Of a stretch of 64,000 bases of DNA, positions 17,511 through 26,329 are shown one piece after another; the stretch's first letter is position 1, and each line of letters opens with the position of its first letter. The notes beneath the pieces were generated by a model. The model saw only the letters and a program-made list of their open reading frames with translations. It was not told the origin of the DNA and did no database searches. The translations under genes were made by a program, and so were the position numbers. The stretch is taken from contig CALVAJ010000007.1 in assembly GCA_944325505.1 (NCBI GenBank), positions 1 to 64,000 on the forward strand. Direction: 5' to 3'. This DNA is from an uncultured Bacteroidales bacterium (GTDB taxonomy: Bacteria > Bacteroidota > Bacteroidia > Bacteroidales > UBA932).

Positions 17511-17549
17511 TCAGCTCCGGGGTCTATTTGATCCTGGAGCTGATTTTTT
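17511..17549 (+). terminator. Terminator of glpABC
   Basis: Stem TCAGCTCC (17511-17518) / GGAGCTGA (17536-17543) followed by TTTTTTG. It overlaps the last codons of the convergent DUF6340 gene. Confidence 0.65.
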
Positions 17550-18465
17550 GTCTGAGGCTGCGGGACTGATACAGAGGGCAGTCGCTATCGGAGCGGTCCA
17601 GCCATTCAAGGGCCAGTGCATAGTCCCCGAGCATATAGCAGGCAAGGGAGATATTATACTCGGCACAGGAGCGTTTCTGGAGATTTCCCGTATCGAGGAG
17701 TCCCATCCAGATATCCATGGCATCTTTCCACCGGTAGTCGCTTGCAGCATATGCAGCATCCAGCCATCTTCCGCTGTCATAGTAGATCACGCTGTAGCTC
17801 TCGTTCTTCCATGTAGACAGGAATGAATCAGCAAGCTTCCGGCCGACTGTGGCCGCTGGCTCTCCTATGGCCCTGGCAGCCTTCATTGCAATGATATCAT
17901 CTGGGTCATTCCCGTCCGAATAAGCCACCGGTCTGACTGTGCTCCTTCCTGTAAATGAAAAGACAGAATCAGCCTTGTTCATCGAATCGTACACATCCAG
18001 CCTGACCAGGAAAGGGACTTCGACCTCGGAAAGATATGAAGAATCTGCAGGGACTGCACCGCCTGTCCTGACCTTTACCGGTTCAAGGACTCTCGGACAG
18101 CCGAGTTCAGGAGGCTCTATAAGGAATACAACATCAGTCCCGACATCCATCAGGATATTGACGAGAGTATCCCGGGATGAATAGTCCGCCCCCGGTATGC
18201 TGTCGAGCCTGTAGACATTTATCACACGCTCTCCTGAGAAATAGCCGGACTCCAGGGTCTGCGCGAAGCCGTCTGCCGCTGAAGCTGAAAATGTAGAATC
18301 CGCAAAATCCCCGTTGTCTATATAGACTACGGAAAATGTCTTGCGGCCCAGATCGAGACCTGACCTGGAGATGTCACGCATTTCGACATCCATCAGGAAG
18401 GAAGACGGACCGCAGGATACGGCCATAAGAGACAGGCCGCAAAGTAAAAACACCAACCGCTTCAT
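17524..18465 (-). CDS. DUF6340-type lipoprotein
   Basis: 313 residues. The lipoprotein signal peptide MKRLVFLLCGLSLMAVSCG (lipobox AVSC) is clear. The N-terminal half has an alpha/beta pattern (FSVVYIDNGDFADS, DVVFLIEPPELG). The C-terminal third is helical and TPR-like (WKDAMDIWMGLLD, CAEYNISLACYMLGDYALALEWLDRS). I assign it from memory to the Bacteroidetes DUF6340 lipoproteins; function unknown. It lies 12 nt downstream of rimO and is probably the last gene of that transcript. Confidence 0.75.
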   Translation of the reverse strand: MKRLVFLLCGLSLMAVSCGPSSFLMDVEMRDISRSGLDLGRKTFSVVYIDNGDFADSTFSASAADGFAQTLESGYFSGERVINVYRLDSIPGADYSSRDTLVNILMDVGTDVVFLIEPPELGCPRVLEPVKVRTGGAVPADSSYLSEVEVPFLVRLDVYDSMNKADSVFSFTGRSTVRPVAYSDGNDPDDIIAMKAARAIGEPAATVGRKLADSFLSTWKNESYSVIYYDSGRWLDAAYAASDYRWKDAMDIWMGLLDTGNLQKRSCAEYNISLACYMLGDYALALEWLDRSDSDCPLYQSRSLRQKISSRIK

Positions 18466-18477
18466 CGCTCTAATCTT

Positions 18478-19809
18478 TTAAAGTATCCCTATGATTTCTC
18501 CGATAAGGTCATACTCATCGGCACCTGTTATCTTTACAGTCATGAATTCTCCTACAAGAGAATACGGCTCCACTCCGCCCGTAGCTTCAGGGTCATACTT
18601 TACCAGTATCTCTCCGTCGACTTCCGGACTCTCGAACTCGCTCCTGCAGACATATACTCCGTCGGAGAAACTGTCGGCTATGACCTTGACTTCCGTACCG
18701 ATTCTGGAGCGGTTGAAGCCCAGTGACACTTCACTCTGAAGGTTCATAAGTTCATCGAGCCGGCGCTGCTTTTCGCCTGCGGAAACCGAATCCTTATAAT
18801 GTTCCGCACCGAAAGTGCCTTCTTCTTCCGAATAGGCGAACGCGCCGAGCCTTTCAAACCCGGCCTGGCGGACAAAGTCAAGAAGCTCATTGAATTCCTT
18901 CTTCCCTTCCCCCGGATGGCCGACTATCATCGTGGTCCTGAGCACAACCCCGGGCACCCTGTCCCTCATCTCCTTTATCAGGGCTCTGGTCCAGGCCCCG
19001 TCGACATGCCTGTGCATCATATCGAGCACTTTGTCCGAGATATGCTGGAGAGGGATATCCATATAGCGGCATATTTTCGGATTCCGGGCCATGACCTCGA
19101 GCACGTCCCGAGGAAAGCCGTCCGGATAAGAATAGTGTATCCTGATCCATTCTATGCCTTCTATCTCCGACAGTTTTTTAAGAAGCGGGGCAAGCATCCT
19201 CTTTCCGTAAAGGTCGAGACCGTAATATGTAGTGTCCTGAGCGATGACTATCAGCTCCTTCACGCCCCTGGAGGCAAGCATCCCGGCCTCAGCGACAAGC
19301 TCTTCCACAGGTATGGAGACATGCCTGCCCCTTATATGCGGAATGGCACAGTAGGCGCATCTGCGGTCACATCCTTCGGAAATTTTCAGATAGGCATAAT
19401 GGGACGGGGTAGTAAGATACCTCCTTGTCTCAAAATCGGAAGACGCTTCCACTCCGAGATAACGCAGAAGCGGGGTAAAGTCCCTGGCTCCGAACCATGC
19501 ATCCACCTCCGGTATGAGCTCGGGCAGCTCGTCCCTATACCTTTGGGAAAGACAGCCGAAGACAACTATGCGTCTGCAGTCTCCGCTTTTTTTCCTCTCG
19601 ACAGCCTGCAGTATCATCTGTACCGACTCCTCCTTGGCATCCCCGATAAAACCGCAGGTGTTAATCAGCAGGATGTCCGCTTTCCCTTCCCAATCTTCCG
19701 GCAGTATATCATAGCAAGAGACCGCCTGGGCCAGGATATGCTCCGTGTCCACGCGGTTCTTCGAACAGCCCATCGTAATGGCCTGCAGTGTCTGTCTCCT
19801 TTCCTCCAT
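18478..19809 (-). CDS. rimO: Ribosomal protein uS12 methylthiotransferase RimO
   Basis: 443 residues with the three MTTase domains in order. The N-terminal UPF0004 domain has the start TMGCSKNRVDTEHI and INTCGFIGDAKEES. The radical-SAM domain has CDRRCAYCAIPHIRGRH (CxxxCxxC). The C-terminal TRAM domain spans about residues 375-440. RimO adds a methylthio group to an aspartate of ribosomal protein S12 using SAM and two [4Fe-4S] clusters. It begins 2 nt after the stop of the DUF5606 gene, so they are surely cotranscribed. Confidence 0.96.
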   Translation of the reverse strand: MEERRQTLQAITMGCSKNRVDTEHILAQAVSCYDILPEDWEGKADILLINTCGFIGDAKEESVQMILQAVERKKSGDCRRIVVFGCLSQRYRDELPELIPEVDAWFGARDFTPLLRYLGVEASSDFETRRYLTTPSHYAYLKISEGCDRRCAYCAIPHIRGRHVSIPVEELVAEAGMLASRGVKELIVIAQDTTYYGLDLYGKRMLAPLLKKLSEIEGIEWIRIHYSYPDGFPRDVLEVMARNPKICRYMDIPLQHISDKVLDMMHRHVDGAWTRALIKEMRDRVPGVVLRTTMIVGHPGEGKKEFNELLDFVRQAGFERLGAFAYSEEEGTFGAEHYKDSVSAGEKQRRLDELMNLQSEVSLGFNRSRIGTEVKVIADSFSDGVYVCRSEFESPEVDGEILVKYDPEATGGVEPYSLVGEFMTVKITGADEYDLIGEIIGIL

Positions 19810-19811
19810 CG

Positions 19812-20246
19812 CTATTCCTTGTCCGCTTCAGATCCGGACTCCTGCCCTTCTTCCTCTACAAAATCAAGGGATGCGTATTTCTTCAAAGCATTGTACCAGT
19901 CGACGACCTTTTTCATATGTGATACATAGAAACGGTTCCTGTCATAGTCCGGAAGAGCCTTTTCGAAGAAGGACTTGAGTTCCTCGGCAGATGACTTGGA
20001 ACCTGGGGCGTCTGCATCACCGAGCGTCTCCTTCATCTTCAGGAACACTTCCTTGAGCTTCGTCTCCCCTTCGTCCGTATATATTGAAATATCAGCCAGG
20101 GTGGTGATTCTGCTGTTCATCCCGAAACAGCTTCTCTTCTTGTCGGCAAGAGACTCCACTATGGCTCCGGTCCTTGCCTGTGAGATATAATTGAATAAAC
20201 CGCTTTGTCCGGAAATGGACAGAATCTTGGTAAGATCAGTTTTCAT
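19812..20246 (-). CDS. DUF5606 family protein
   Basis: 144 residues from ATG 20246 (MKTDLTKILSISGQSGLFNYI). Longer readings to 20417 run into the coaE coding region and ignore the promoter at 20280. The N-terminal ~60 residues resemble a small SH3-like fold (GLFNYISQARTGAIVESL). The C-terminal part is charged and helical and ends acidic (EEEGQESGSEADKE). The family is conserved in Bacteroidetes without a known role; coupling to rimO hints at translation or ribosome biology. No signal peptide. Confidence 0.8.
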   Translation of the reverse strand: MKTDLTKILSISGQSGLFNYISQARTGAIVESLADKKRSCFGMNSRITTLADISIYTDEGETKLKEVFLKMKETLGDADAPGSKSSAEELKSFFEKALPDYDRNRFYVSHMKKVVDWYNALKKYASLDFVEEEGQESGSEADKE

Positions 20247-20279
20247 AATTCCGTTGTTCATTAATTCATTATTACGGTC

Positions 20280-20288
20280 GCAAATATA
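20280..20288 (-). promoter_or_regulatory. -7 box upstream of DUF5606-rimO
   Basis: TATATTTGC on the minus strand, 34 nt before the DUF5606 start, within the coaE-DUF5606 gap. It gives the DUF5606-rimO-DUF6340 unit its own promoter. Confidence 0.65.
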
Positions 20289-20295
20289 ACAAATT

Positions 20296-20913
20296 TTAGA
20301 TTGCCTTGCACATTGCCTCATATACGGCGTCAGCTTCTGCAAGCAGGGTACCGACGTCGGAATCGTTGACAATGACAAAGTCGGCGCCGGAGTCAGCCTT
20401 GCCTTCGGATATGTCATTCAGAAGTTTCTGGCCTTCCATCCTTTTAAGTATGCTCTCCCTGGATACTCCGTCCCTGCTGCAGGCCCTTTCGAGCCTTGTC
20501 CGCAAAGGGGCGTCAACCAGAAGCACCTTATCAGCAATGCCGTTGAACAGAGGCTTTTCCAGAATGATTGCAGACTCCATCACGACAAACGGCACCGCAT
20601 CCGGCAAAAAAGAATCCCGCCAACATACAAAATCCTCTTTTACCGCCGGGTGGACTATACTTTCCACAACATGCAGTTTCCCGGGATTCGAAAAAATGAC
20701 CGAAGAAAGTTTTCCGGTATCGATTCCTCCCTTTTCATTGAGGATACCGCCTCCCAATGCTGTATCAAGACGCCGGACCATCTGCCTGTCCTCATCGTAA
20801 AGGCGCCTGGCCCTGCTGTCAGAATCATATACGGGAATCCCTTTCGAAGCAAAATGGCGGCATACGGTAGATTTCCCGCTGCCTATGCCTCCTGTAACTA
20901 CCAGAGTCTTCAT
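20296..20913 (-). CDS. coaE: Dephospho-CoA kinase
   Basis: 205 residues from ATG 20913 (MKTLVVTGGIGSGKST). The ATG overlaps the TGA of the YbbR gene as ATGA, which fixes the start and indicates translational coupling; a start at 20934 is rejected. The P-loop GGIGSGKST, the DSDSRARRLY segment and the lid region RACSRDGVSRESILKRM are as expected. It phosphorylates dephospho-CoA in the last step of CoA synthesis. Confidence 0.95.
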   Translation of the reverse strand: MKTLVVTGGIGSGKSTVCRHFASKGIPVYDSDSRARRLYDEDRQMVRRLDTALGGGILNEKGGIDTGKLSSVIFSNPGKLHVVESIVHPAVKEDFVCWRDSFLPDAVPFVVMESAIILEKPLFNGIADKVLLVDAPLRTRLERACSRDGVSRESILKRMEGQKLLNDISEGKADSGADFVIVNDSDVGTLLAEADAVYEAMCKAI

Positions 20914-21887
20914 TCTCCGTCCTTTGCGACACATTCAAACACCTTGGGGGATATCGAATAATTGATGACACCGGACGGCAGGGAGGAAATGCGCCCGAGG
21001 CACCGTCCTCCTATGGAGGAAACGAATTCATTGTAATCGACGAAGGCCCTCACCCCTTCGGAAAAGTCCGATGCTACAGGGAAAGCACACCTAAGTGTCA
21101 CCGTAGCGACAGAAGGATATACCATCAGAGACTTGCCGGGCGGCACGTTGCGCGGCTGCACGCTTACGGTCACCGGAATCTCCACATATCTCGTCGCAGG
21201 CATGGAATAGTGCACCTCGGTCTGGGACATTCTCACACCTTTAATGTGCTCGAGCCTTGCCATGCCGTGGATTCCGGAGGATATGTCGCTTACCTTGATG
21301 GCTTCGGTATTGACCCTGGCAATATCATTGAGATGGGCAGGCTCGCCATATACCGTGACGGAATCGGGCTCGATCTCCAGAGGAGTCACGGCCGTATACT
21401 GCGGTCTGAAAGACAATACATGTACCGGATTTACCGGAACACGCTTGTGATATTCATACGGGAACCTGAAAAAGAGGGTATCGGTAATAAAATATTCTAT
21501 CTGGACATTGTCGCCGAAAATCAGATGCGCGGACTCCTTCAGCTCGGATGAAGTTATGTAATATGTCTCACCTGACTTATGGTGAAGTGACGAAGCATCG
21601 AAGGCAACCGTAATCTTGCGTTTGCCTGAAAAAAGGCCGCTCCTCAGGATATTGAAGCCGGTCGTCTGGCACCTTGCTATTATGTCGCTTCTGTTGGACG
21701 AGCGGTAATAGTGGCCCTCGATATTGCTTGTAGCCTCGACCGAGGCCTGAAGGAACTCCGTATAACGGAGAGACAGGTTATGTATAAGCCATATACTGAA
21801 TGCCAGCAGGAGGGACAGTAAAAGAACTGCACCGTCCCTCCCGCTGATATTCAACATTTTCAATATCCTATGGACCAATTTTCCCAT
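20910..21887 (-). CDS. YbbR-like domain membrane protein
   Basis: 325 residues. One N-terminal membrane segment (GAVLLLSLLLAFSIWLIHNLS, about residues 18-38) precedes an extracytoplasmic part of beta-rich YbbR repeats (VPVNPVHVLSFRPQYTAVTPL, VEIPVTVSVQPRNVPPGKSL). In Firmicutes YbbR (CdaR) regulates a diadenylate cyclase, but no cyclase gene is adjacent, and in Bacteroidetes the gene usually sits with yajC and coaE as here. The function in this lineage is not established. Starts 16 nt after yajC. Confidence 0.88.
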   Translation of the reverse strand: MGKLVHRILKMLNISGRDGAVLLLSLLLAFSIWLIHNLSLRYTEFLQASVEATSNIEGHYYRSSNRSDIIARCQTTGFNILRSGLFSGKRKITVAFDASSLHHKSGETYYITSSELKESAHLIFGDNVQIEYFITDTLFFRFPYEYHKRVPVNPVHVLSFRPQYTAVTPLEIEPDSVTVYGEPAHLNDIARVNTEAIKVSDISSGIHGMARLEHIKGVRMSQTEVHYSMPATRYVEIPVTVSVQPRNVPPGKSLMVYPSVATVTLRCAFPVASDFSEGVRAFVDYNEFVSSIGGRCLGRISSLPSGVINYSISPKVFECVAKDGE

Positions 21888-21903
21888 TACGGCATACCGC
21901 CTT

Positions 21904-22230
21904 CTACTGCTGGGCTGTCTCCGAGAAATCCTTGACTACCGAATTCTTGTCGACCTTGATCTTGACATTGCTGTCCACCTCGATAAGCAGGGTCTTTTCC
22001 TTGATCTCGACGACAGTTCCGTAAATACCTCCGATAGTCACTATCTTGTCACCTTTCTGCAGGCCGTCACGGAACTTCTGCAGTTCTTTCTGCTGCTTTC
22101 TCTGCGGACGGATCATAAAGAACCACATCACTACGATGATAAGGATAAACATAACCCACATCGACCATCCGCCGCCGGCAGGCTGCTGTCCTGCAGCCTG
22201 AGCCTGTAATACTAATGTAAGAAAATTCAT
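21904..22230 (-). CDS. yajC: Preprotein translocase accessory subunit YajC
   Basis: 108 residues from ATG 22230; a TTG two codons upstream is the only alternative. One membrane helix (MWVMFILIIVVMWFFMI) is followed by the family signature RPQRKQQKELQKFRDGLQKGDKIVTIGGIYGTV. YajC associates with SecDF in the inner membrane. A Gln/Gly-rich stretch (AQAAGQQPAGGG) precedes the helix, as in other Bacteroidetes YajC. Confidence 0.95.
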   Translation of the reverse strand: MNFLTLVLQAQAAGQQPAGGGWSMWVMFILIIVVMWFFMIRPQRKQQKELQKFRDGLQKGDKIVTIGGIYGTVVEIKEKTLLIEVDSNVKIKVDKNSVVKDFSETAQQ

Positions 22231-22257
22231 TTTCAATCAGGTTTATAAATAAAGTTG

Positions 22258-22266
22258 TCAAAAATA
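22258..22266 (-). promoter_or_regulatory. Possible -7 box upstream of yajC
   Basis: TATTTTTGA on the minus strand, 28 nt before the yajC start and just downstream of the nusB stop. Near-consensus; readthrough from nusB is the alternative. Confidence 0.4.
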
Positions 22267-22290
22267 AATCATTATTGTCTAAAATCAAAA

Positions 22291-23250
22291 TCACATCTCC
22301 ACAGCCGCGTCCTTCACGATGAGACCTTCATTCCGCATCGCCGCTATCGTCCGGTCCAGCAGGCCGTTGACAAAAATCCGGCTCTTGGGTGTACCGTAGT
22401 ACTTCGAAATCTCCACATATTCGTTTATTGTGACCTTGACCGGGATGTCCTTAAACTCCACCGCCTCGGCAACCCCCATGACTATGATCGCCATGTCGGT
22501 GCTGACAATCCTTTCATTGTCCCAGTTGGCCACCGCAGCCGCCACCCTGGCCGAGTATTTTTCATACCCCGTGAGGGCAGCCTGGAGAAGACGCGTGACG
22601 AACGCCTTGTCGCTCTGGATCCCGGGCCCGGGCTTCATATCGCTCAGATAAAGCGGAGGAAGATTCCACCTCTCCCCTTTCGCTATGGATTTCAAAGACC
22701 TGCATACATAAGTCAGGGCATAGGCAAGATCATCGTTCCAGTATATGGACATGTCTTCAAGTATCTGTTCCAGCTCTACGCTGTCTACGAACTCGTCTTC
22801 GAAAATCTTTATGAAAAGCCGGCAGTCTTCAGCCAGTGAAGAGGTTTCCGAAGCCATATAGTCGGCATAATACCGTTTCGATGTTATCGAGGTAAGGGTC
22901 TTCTTCAGGAATATGTCGTACTGGTCCCAGGAGAATTTCCTTTTTTTGAATATCTTGACAAAGTCCGGATCACTGTCCAGAAGGACAGCAAGGGCGTTGT
23001 CTGCAAACTTTGTATTCGGGTTGAGATCCTGCTCTGTCGGGGCGATTTTCCTTTTGGCCGACTCCAGCCGCTCCCTGGCTATGGAAGTCAAAGGGGAAAC
23101 GATTCCGAGCATGAATATATAGAGATCCCTCGTAGCCTCGCAGGACATCTCCAGCTGGGCCTTCGCATCGGATAGGGACATATTCCCTGACAGGACACTT
23201 GAATAAAGAACTTTGAATGCCTTGATTCTTAATATTCGTCTGTTGAGCAT
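22291..23250 (-). CDS. nusB: Transcription antitermination protein NusB (long Bacteroidetes form)
   Basis: 319 residues, about twice the length of E. coli NusB. It begins NRRILRIKAFKVLYSSVLSGN, the typical NusB first helix, and ends with the conserved core (DMAIIVMGVAEAVEFKDIPVKVTINEYVEISKYYGTPKSRIFVNGLLDRTI). The intervening helical segment (about residues 60-190) is the lineage-typical insertion. NusB binds boxA RNA with NusE (S10) in rRNA antitermination. First gene of the nusB-yajC-ybbR-coaE run. Confidence 0.93.
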   Translation of the reverse strand: MLNRRILRIKAFKVLYSSVLSGNMSLSDAKAQLEMSCEATRDLYIFMLGIVSPLTSIARERLESAKRKIAPTEQDLNPNTKFADNALAVLLDSDPDFVKIFKKRKFSWDQYDIFLKKTLTSITSKRYYADYMASETSSLAEDCRLFIKIFEDEFVDSVELEQILEDMSIYWNDDLAYALTYVCRSLKSIAKGERWNLPPLYLSDMKPGPGIQSDKAFVTRLLQAALTGYEKYSARVAAAVANWDNERIVSTDMAIIVMGVAEAVEFKDIPVKVTINEYVEISKYYGTPKSRIFVNGLLDRTIAAMRNEGLIVKDAAVEM

Positions 23251-23269
23251 ACGGTTTACGAAATTTTGT

Positions 23270-23278
23270 GCAAATATA
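23270..23278 (-). promoter_or_regulatory. -7 box of nusB
   Basis: TATATTTGC on the minus strand, 20 nt before the nusB start. It is divergent from the box at 23301, only 23 nt away, so the two promoters lie back to back and may interfere. Confidence 0.7.
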
Positions 23279-23300
23279 TATGCATTTTCAGAAAAATCCC

Positions 23301-23309
23301 TAAATTTGC
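23301..23309 (+). promoter_or_regulatory. -7 box of the DUF3276 gene
   Basis: TAAATTTGC, 31 nt before the start at 23340; consensus match. Confidence 0.7.
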
Positions 23310-23339
23310 AAAGATTTACTTATAAAAAGTACGTACGAG

Positions 23340-23699
23340 ATGTATAGTGAAGAATTCGATGAGGTGAATGCCCAGGACCGTTCCGGTGAAGATGTCTATT
23401 CAAAGCCTGTCCGCGCAGGCAAGAGGACATATTTCTTTGATGTCAAGGCCACTAAAGGCAACGACTACTACCTGACCATTACTGAAAGCAAGCGTAAAAT
23501 GGAAAAAGACGGACGCTTCGCTTACGACAAGCACAAGATTTTCCTTTACAAGGAGGATTTCGACAAGTTCTCCGAAGGTCTCCAGGAAGTTATCGGCTAT
23601 ATCAGGGAAAACTGTCTGACTGGAGATTCCGGCACTGAAAACAATCGGAAGGAAAACGGTGGAGACGGTTTCACAGATGTAAAGTTCGAAGAGCTTTAG
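23340..23699 (+). CDS. DUF3276 (PUR-alpha-like) nucleic-acid-binding protein
   Basis: 119 residues. The core KPVRAGKRTYFFDVKATKGNDYYLTITESKRK and KHKIFLYKEDFDKFSEGLQEVIGYI has the strand-strand-strand-helix pattern of the PUR repeat, known to bind single-stranded DNA/RNA in bacterial homologs. A Gly/Asn/Glu-rich tail follows. Monocistronic, with its own promoter and a perfect terminator. The target in the cell is not known. Confidence 0.88.
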   Translation: MYSEEFDEVNAQDRSGEDVYSKPVRAGKRTYFFDVKATKGNDYYLTITESKRKMEKDGRFAYDKHKIFLYKEDFDKFSEGLQEVIGYIRENCLTGDSGTENNRKENGGDGFTDVKFEEL

Positions 23700-23719
23700 C
23701 GGGCGCCTCCCATATAAAA

Positions 23720-23754
23720 AAAGACAGGCCGGTTCAGTGAACCGGCCTGTCTTT
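23720..23754. terminator. Perfect bidirectional terminator between DUF3276 and nadE
   Basis: AAAGACAGGCCGGTTCA (23720-23736) and its exact reverse complement (23738-23754) around a single central G give a 17-bp palindrome. A tracts on the left and T-rich bases on the right suit both convergent genes. Confidence 0.9.
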
Positions 23755-23777
23755 GTCATTCTTGCACCCGCAGCGGG

Positions 23778-25784
23778 TCAATCCTTCAGATCATCCATGA
23801 AAAGAGCGGATGAGGCGTCCGTAGGCATTCTCCAGTCGCCTCTCGGGGAAAGGGACACCGAGCCTACCTTAGGGCAGTCCGGGAGGCACGAGCGCTTGAA
23901 CTGCTGGGAGAAGAAGCGGCGTATAAAGGTTTTAAGCCATTTCCTGAGAGTTTCCGCGTCATAGGTACCGCCAAAGGCTTTTAGGGCGAGGAACAAGAGT
24001 TTTTCCGGAGAATATCCGAACCGGAAAAAGTTGTACAGGAAAAAGTCGTGCAGCTCGTACGGACCTACCAGATCTTCTGTTTTCTGTGAAATATTCCCGT
24101 CCTTGCCCGCAGGAAGGAGTTCAGGGCTGACAGGAGTGTCTATTATATCCAGCAATATGTCCATGGCTTCCGGCATGGAACCGGCGACCCACCTGACAAG
24201 ATGGCGTACAAGTGTCTTCGGAATGCCGGCGTTGACCCCGTACATCGACATGTGGTCGCCGTTGTAGGTCGCCCATCCGAGAGCAAGCTCGGAAAGGTCC
24301 CCCGTTCCTACGACTATCCCGCCGCTCTGGTTCGCAATATCCATTAATATCTGGGTGCGTTCCCTGGCCTGGGTGTTCTCATAAGTCACGTCATGGATAT
24401 TCTTGTCATGCCCTATATCCTTGAAATGCAGGTCGCAGGCAGCGACAATCGGTATCTGCCGTACCGTTACCCCGAGAACGCGCATCAGATCCACCGCATT
24501 GCGCAATGTCCTGTCCGTAGTCCCGTATCCCGGCATGGTAACTCCTATTACCCCTTTGCGGTCAAGCCCCGCCTTGTCAAAGGCCTGGACCGTTACGAGA
24601 AGGGCCAGCGTGCTGTCCAGACCACCGGAAATCCCCACGACAGCGTGTCTGCAGCCGATATGCATCAGACGTGAAGCAAGGCCCGTCACCTGGATGGAAA
24701 ATATTTCACGGCACCGTTCCCCGTTCTCGTCATCCTTGGGAACGAAAGGATGGGGCTCGACATGTCTGTCGAGTTCTTTTTCAAAATCAGTAGCGGCAGG
24801 GGCTCCGAGCACGACCCTTGAATACAGGCCGTAATATGCGCCCGAGGGCGTGCCGTCAGGAGCGACGGAGCCGAACGTACTTGTCTTCTGTCTGAGAACG
24901 GAAAGCTTCTCTATGTCGACATCCGAAACCGTCATCGAAGCGGCGGTGCTGAATCGTTCGTTTTCCGACAGTACCGTACCGTTCTCGCAAATGAGGGCGG
25001 CCCCTGAATAGACCACGTCCTGGGTCGACTCGCCGAACCCGGCGGAACAGTACACATATGCAGAGAGTGTACGTGCGGACTGCTGGCATACAAGGTCCCT
25101 GCGGTAAGCATGCTTCATGAATATGTCATTGCTTGCCGACAGGTTGACGATTACCTGGGCGCCTGCGAGAGCATGATAGGATGAAGGAGGCACCGGAGTC
25201 CACAGATCTTCGCACAGTTCTACGGCAAATGTCGCATTCCCTATCGTAAAAAGCATGTCGGGTGAAATATTACATCTGAAGCCGGCGTACTGTATCTCGG
25301 CATGGAAACCTTCCCTGACCGAGTCCTTCCCGTTAACGAGGAACCGCCCGGCCACGGATGACGGGCCGTCAAGAAAATCCTTTCCTGAAGAAAACCATCT
25401 GGACTCGTAATACTCGTTGTATGTCGGAAGGTATATTTTAGGGACTATGCCTTTAATATTGCCGTTTCGTATTACTACTGCACAGTTATACAGCCTGCCC
25501 GAGAATCTCACCGGAGCCCCTATTACAGCCGTTATGGCTTTCCCGCGCGTATGCTCCATTATCCTCCGGACAGCCTTTTCCGCGTTTTCGAGCAGAAGCT
25601 GCTGGCCGAAAAGGTCTCCGCACGTATATCCTGTCACGCACAACTCCGGAAAGACGACAAGCGAAACCTCTCTGGAAGAAGCCTCGCTTATCATTGTGCA
25701 GATCCTCTCTGCGTTGACATCCGTATCTGCCACTTTGACAACAGGGACTGCGGCAGCCACCCTGAAAAAACCGTAATCTTTCAT
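23778..25784 (-). CDS. nadE: Glutamine-dependent NAD+ synthetase
   Basis: 668 residues, the long glutamine-dependent form. The N-terminal nitrilase-like glutaminase has Glu47 in VVFPELCVTGY, Lys in GIVPKIYLPTYNEYYE and Cys in FAVELCEDLWTP. The C-terminal synthetase has the ATP pyrophosphatase loop VVGISGGLDSTLALL and GTGDLSELALGW. It converts nicotinate adenine dinucleotide, ATP and glutamine to NAD+. Single gene with its own -7 box; it converges with DUF3276 at the palindromic terminator. Confidence 0.97.
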   Translation of the reverse strand: MKDYGFFRVAAAVPVVKVADTDVNAERICTMISEASSREVSLVVFPELCVTGYTCGDLFGQQLLLENAEKAVRRIMEHTRGKAITAVIGAPVRFSGRLYNCAVVIRNGNIKGIVPKIYLPTYNEYYESRWFSSGKDFLDGPSSVAGRFLVNGKDSVREGFHAEIQYAGFRCNISPDMLFTIGNATFAVELCEDLWTPVPPSSYHALAGAQVIVNLSASNDIFMKHAYRRDLVCQQSARTLSAYVYCSAGFGESTQDVVYSGAALICENGTVLSENERFSTAASMTVSDVDIEKLSVLRQKTSTFGSVAPDGTPSGAYYGLYSRVVLGAPAATDFEKELDRHVEPHPFVPKDDENGERCREIFSIQVTGLASRLMHIGCRHAVVGISGGLDSTLALLVTVQAFDKAGLDRKGVIGVTMPGYGTTDRTLRNAVDLMRVLGVTVRQIPIVAACDLHFKDIGHDKNIHDVTYENTQARERTQILMDIANQSGGIVVGTGDLSELALGWATYNGDHMSMYGVNAGIPKTLVRHLVRWVAGSMPEAMDILLDIIDTPVSPELLPAGKDGNISQKTEDLVGPYELHDFFLYNFFRFGYSPEKLLFLALKAFGGTYDAETLRKWLKTFIRRFFSQQFKRSCLPDCPKVGSVSLSPRGDWRMPTDASSALFMDDLKD

Positions 25785-25804
25785 ATGGTCATCCTAATTA
25801 CGGT

Positions 25805-25813
25805 GCAAATATA
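25805..25813 (-). promoter_or_regulatory. -7 box of nadE
   Basis: TATATTTGC on the minus strand, 21 nt before the nadE ATG; consensus match. Confidence 0.7.
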
Positions 25814-25827
25814 CCTAAAACATAAAA

Positions 25828-26310
25828 TCACCCGACCGTCATGGACAAAATCTTCTGAAGTTCCGCCATCGGAATGTTCCCGGTTATGGAAATTACCGAA
25901 GTACTTCCAGGCTCTGTGGCAAGCAATAGGAAATCGGTCACCGTTTCCCCCTTTTTTACGATATACATATGCATCTTCTCCGATTCTTCGACCGCCTCCA
26001 TCAGAAGTTCGAATCTGCCCTGCCTTACCATGGAGTCGATCTCCCGGGCAAGAGATGCGGCAAGGTCGCTGTTCTCAACATCCAGGATGTACATGCCTTC
26101 AAACGACTTTATGACAGAACTGAGGTTTACCTCTCCGTCCTCTACCGGAATATCCGGCAGCTCCTTCATCAGGCCGAACATCGCCGGTGAAATATACACC
26201 GAACTGACACCTTCCTTACCGGAATATCTGTTGTAGATATCCTTTCCGCCCTGGGCATATGCTGACAATGCCGTCAGCACCGTCACTGCGATAATCACTA
26301 TGCGCTTCAT
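25828..26310 (-). CDS. DUF4252 family exported protein (second in sigma operon)
   Basis: 160 residues from ATG 26310; a longer reading to 26343 would overlap the preceding gene. The signal peptide MKRIVIIAVTVLTALSAYAQ ends at a good AxA-type site. The mature part follows the DUF4252 layout: a 'GVSSVYISPAMFGLMKELPDI' start, a middle helix with Met-rich residues (FELLMEAVEESEKMHMYIVKK), and an end GSTSVISITGNIPMAELQKIL. It is related to the protein at 27292-27801 and may have arisen by duplication. Last gene of the ECF sigma operon. Molecular role unknown; a periplasmic sensor or target of the regulon is possible. Confidence 0.85.
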   Translation of the reverse strand: MKRIVIIAVTVLTALSAYAQGGKDIYNRYSGKEGVSSVYISPAMFGLMKELPDIPVEDGEVNLSSVIKSFEGMYILDVENSDLAASLAREIDSMVRQGRFELLMEAVEESEKMHMYIVKKGETVTDFLLLATEPGSTSVISITGNIPMAELQKILSMTVG

Positions 26311-26329
26311 ATGGGTATAATTATTTAAA

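Noticed and set aside
22255-22839. Long opposite-strand open frame within nusB
   Set aside because: Antisense shadow of nusB; no promoter, no family features, and nusB itself is certain.
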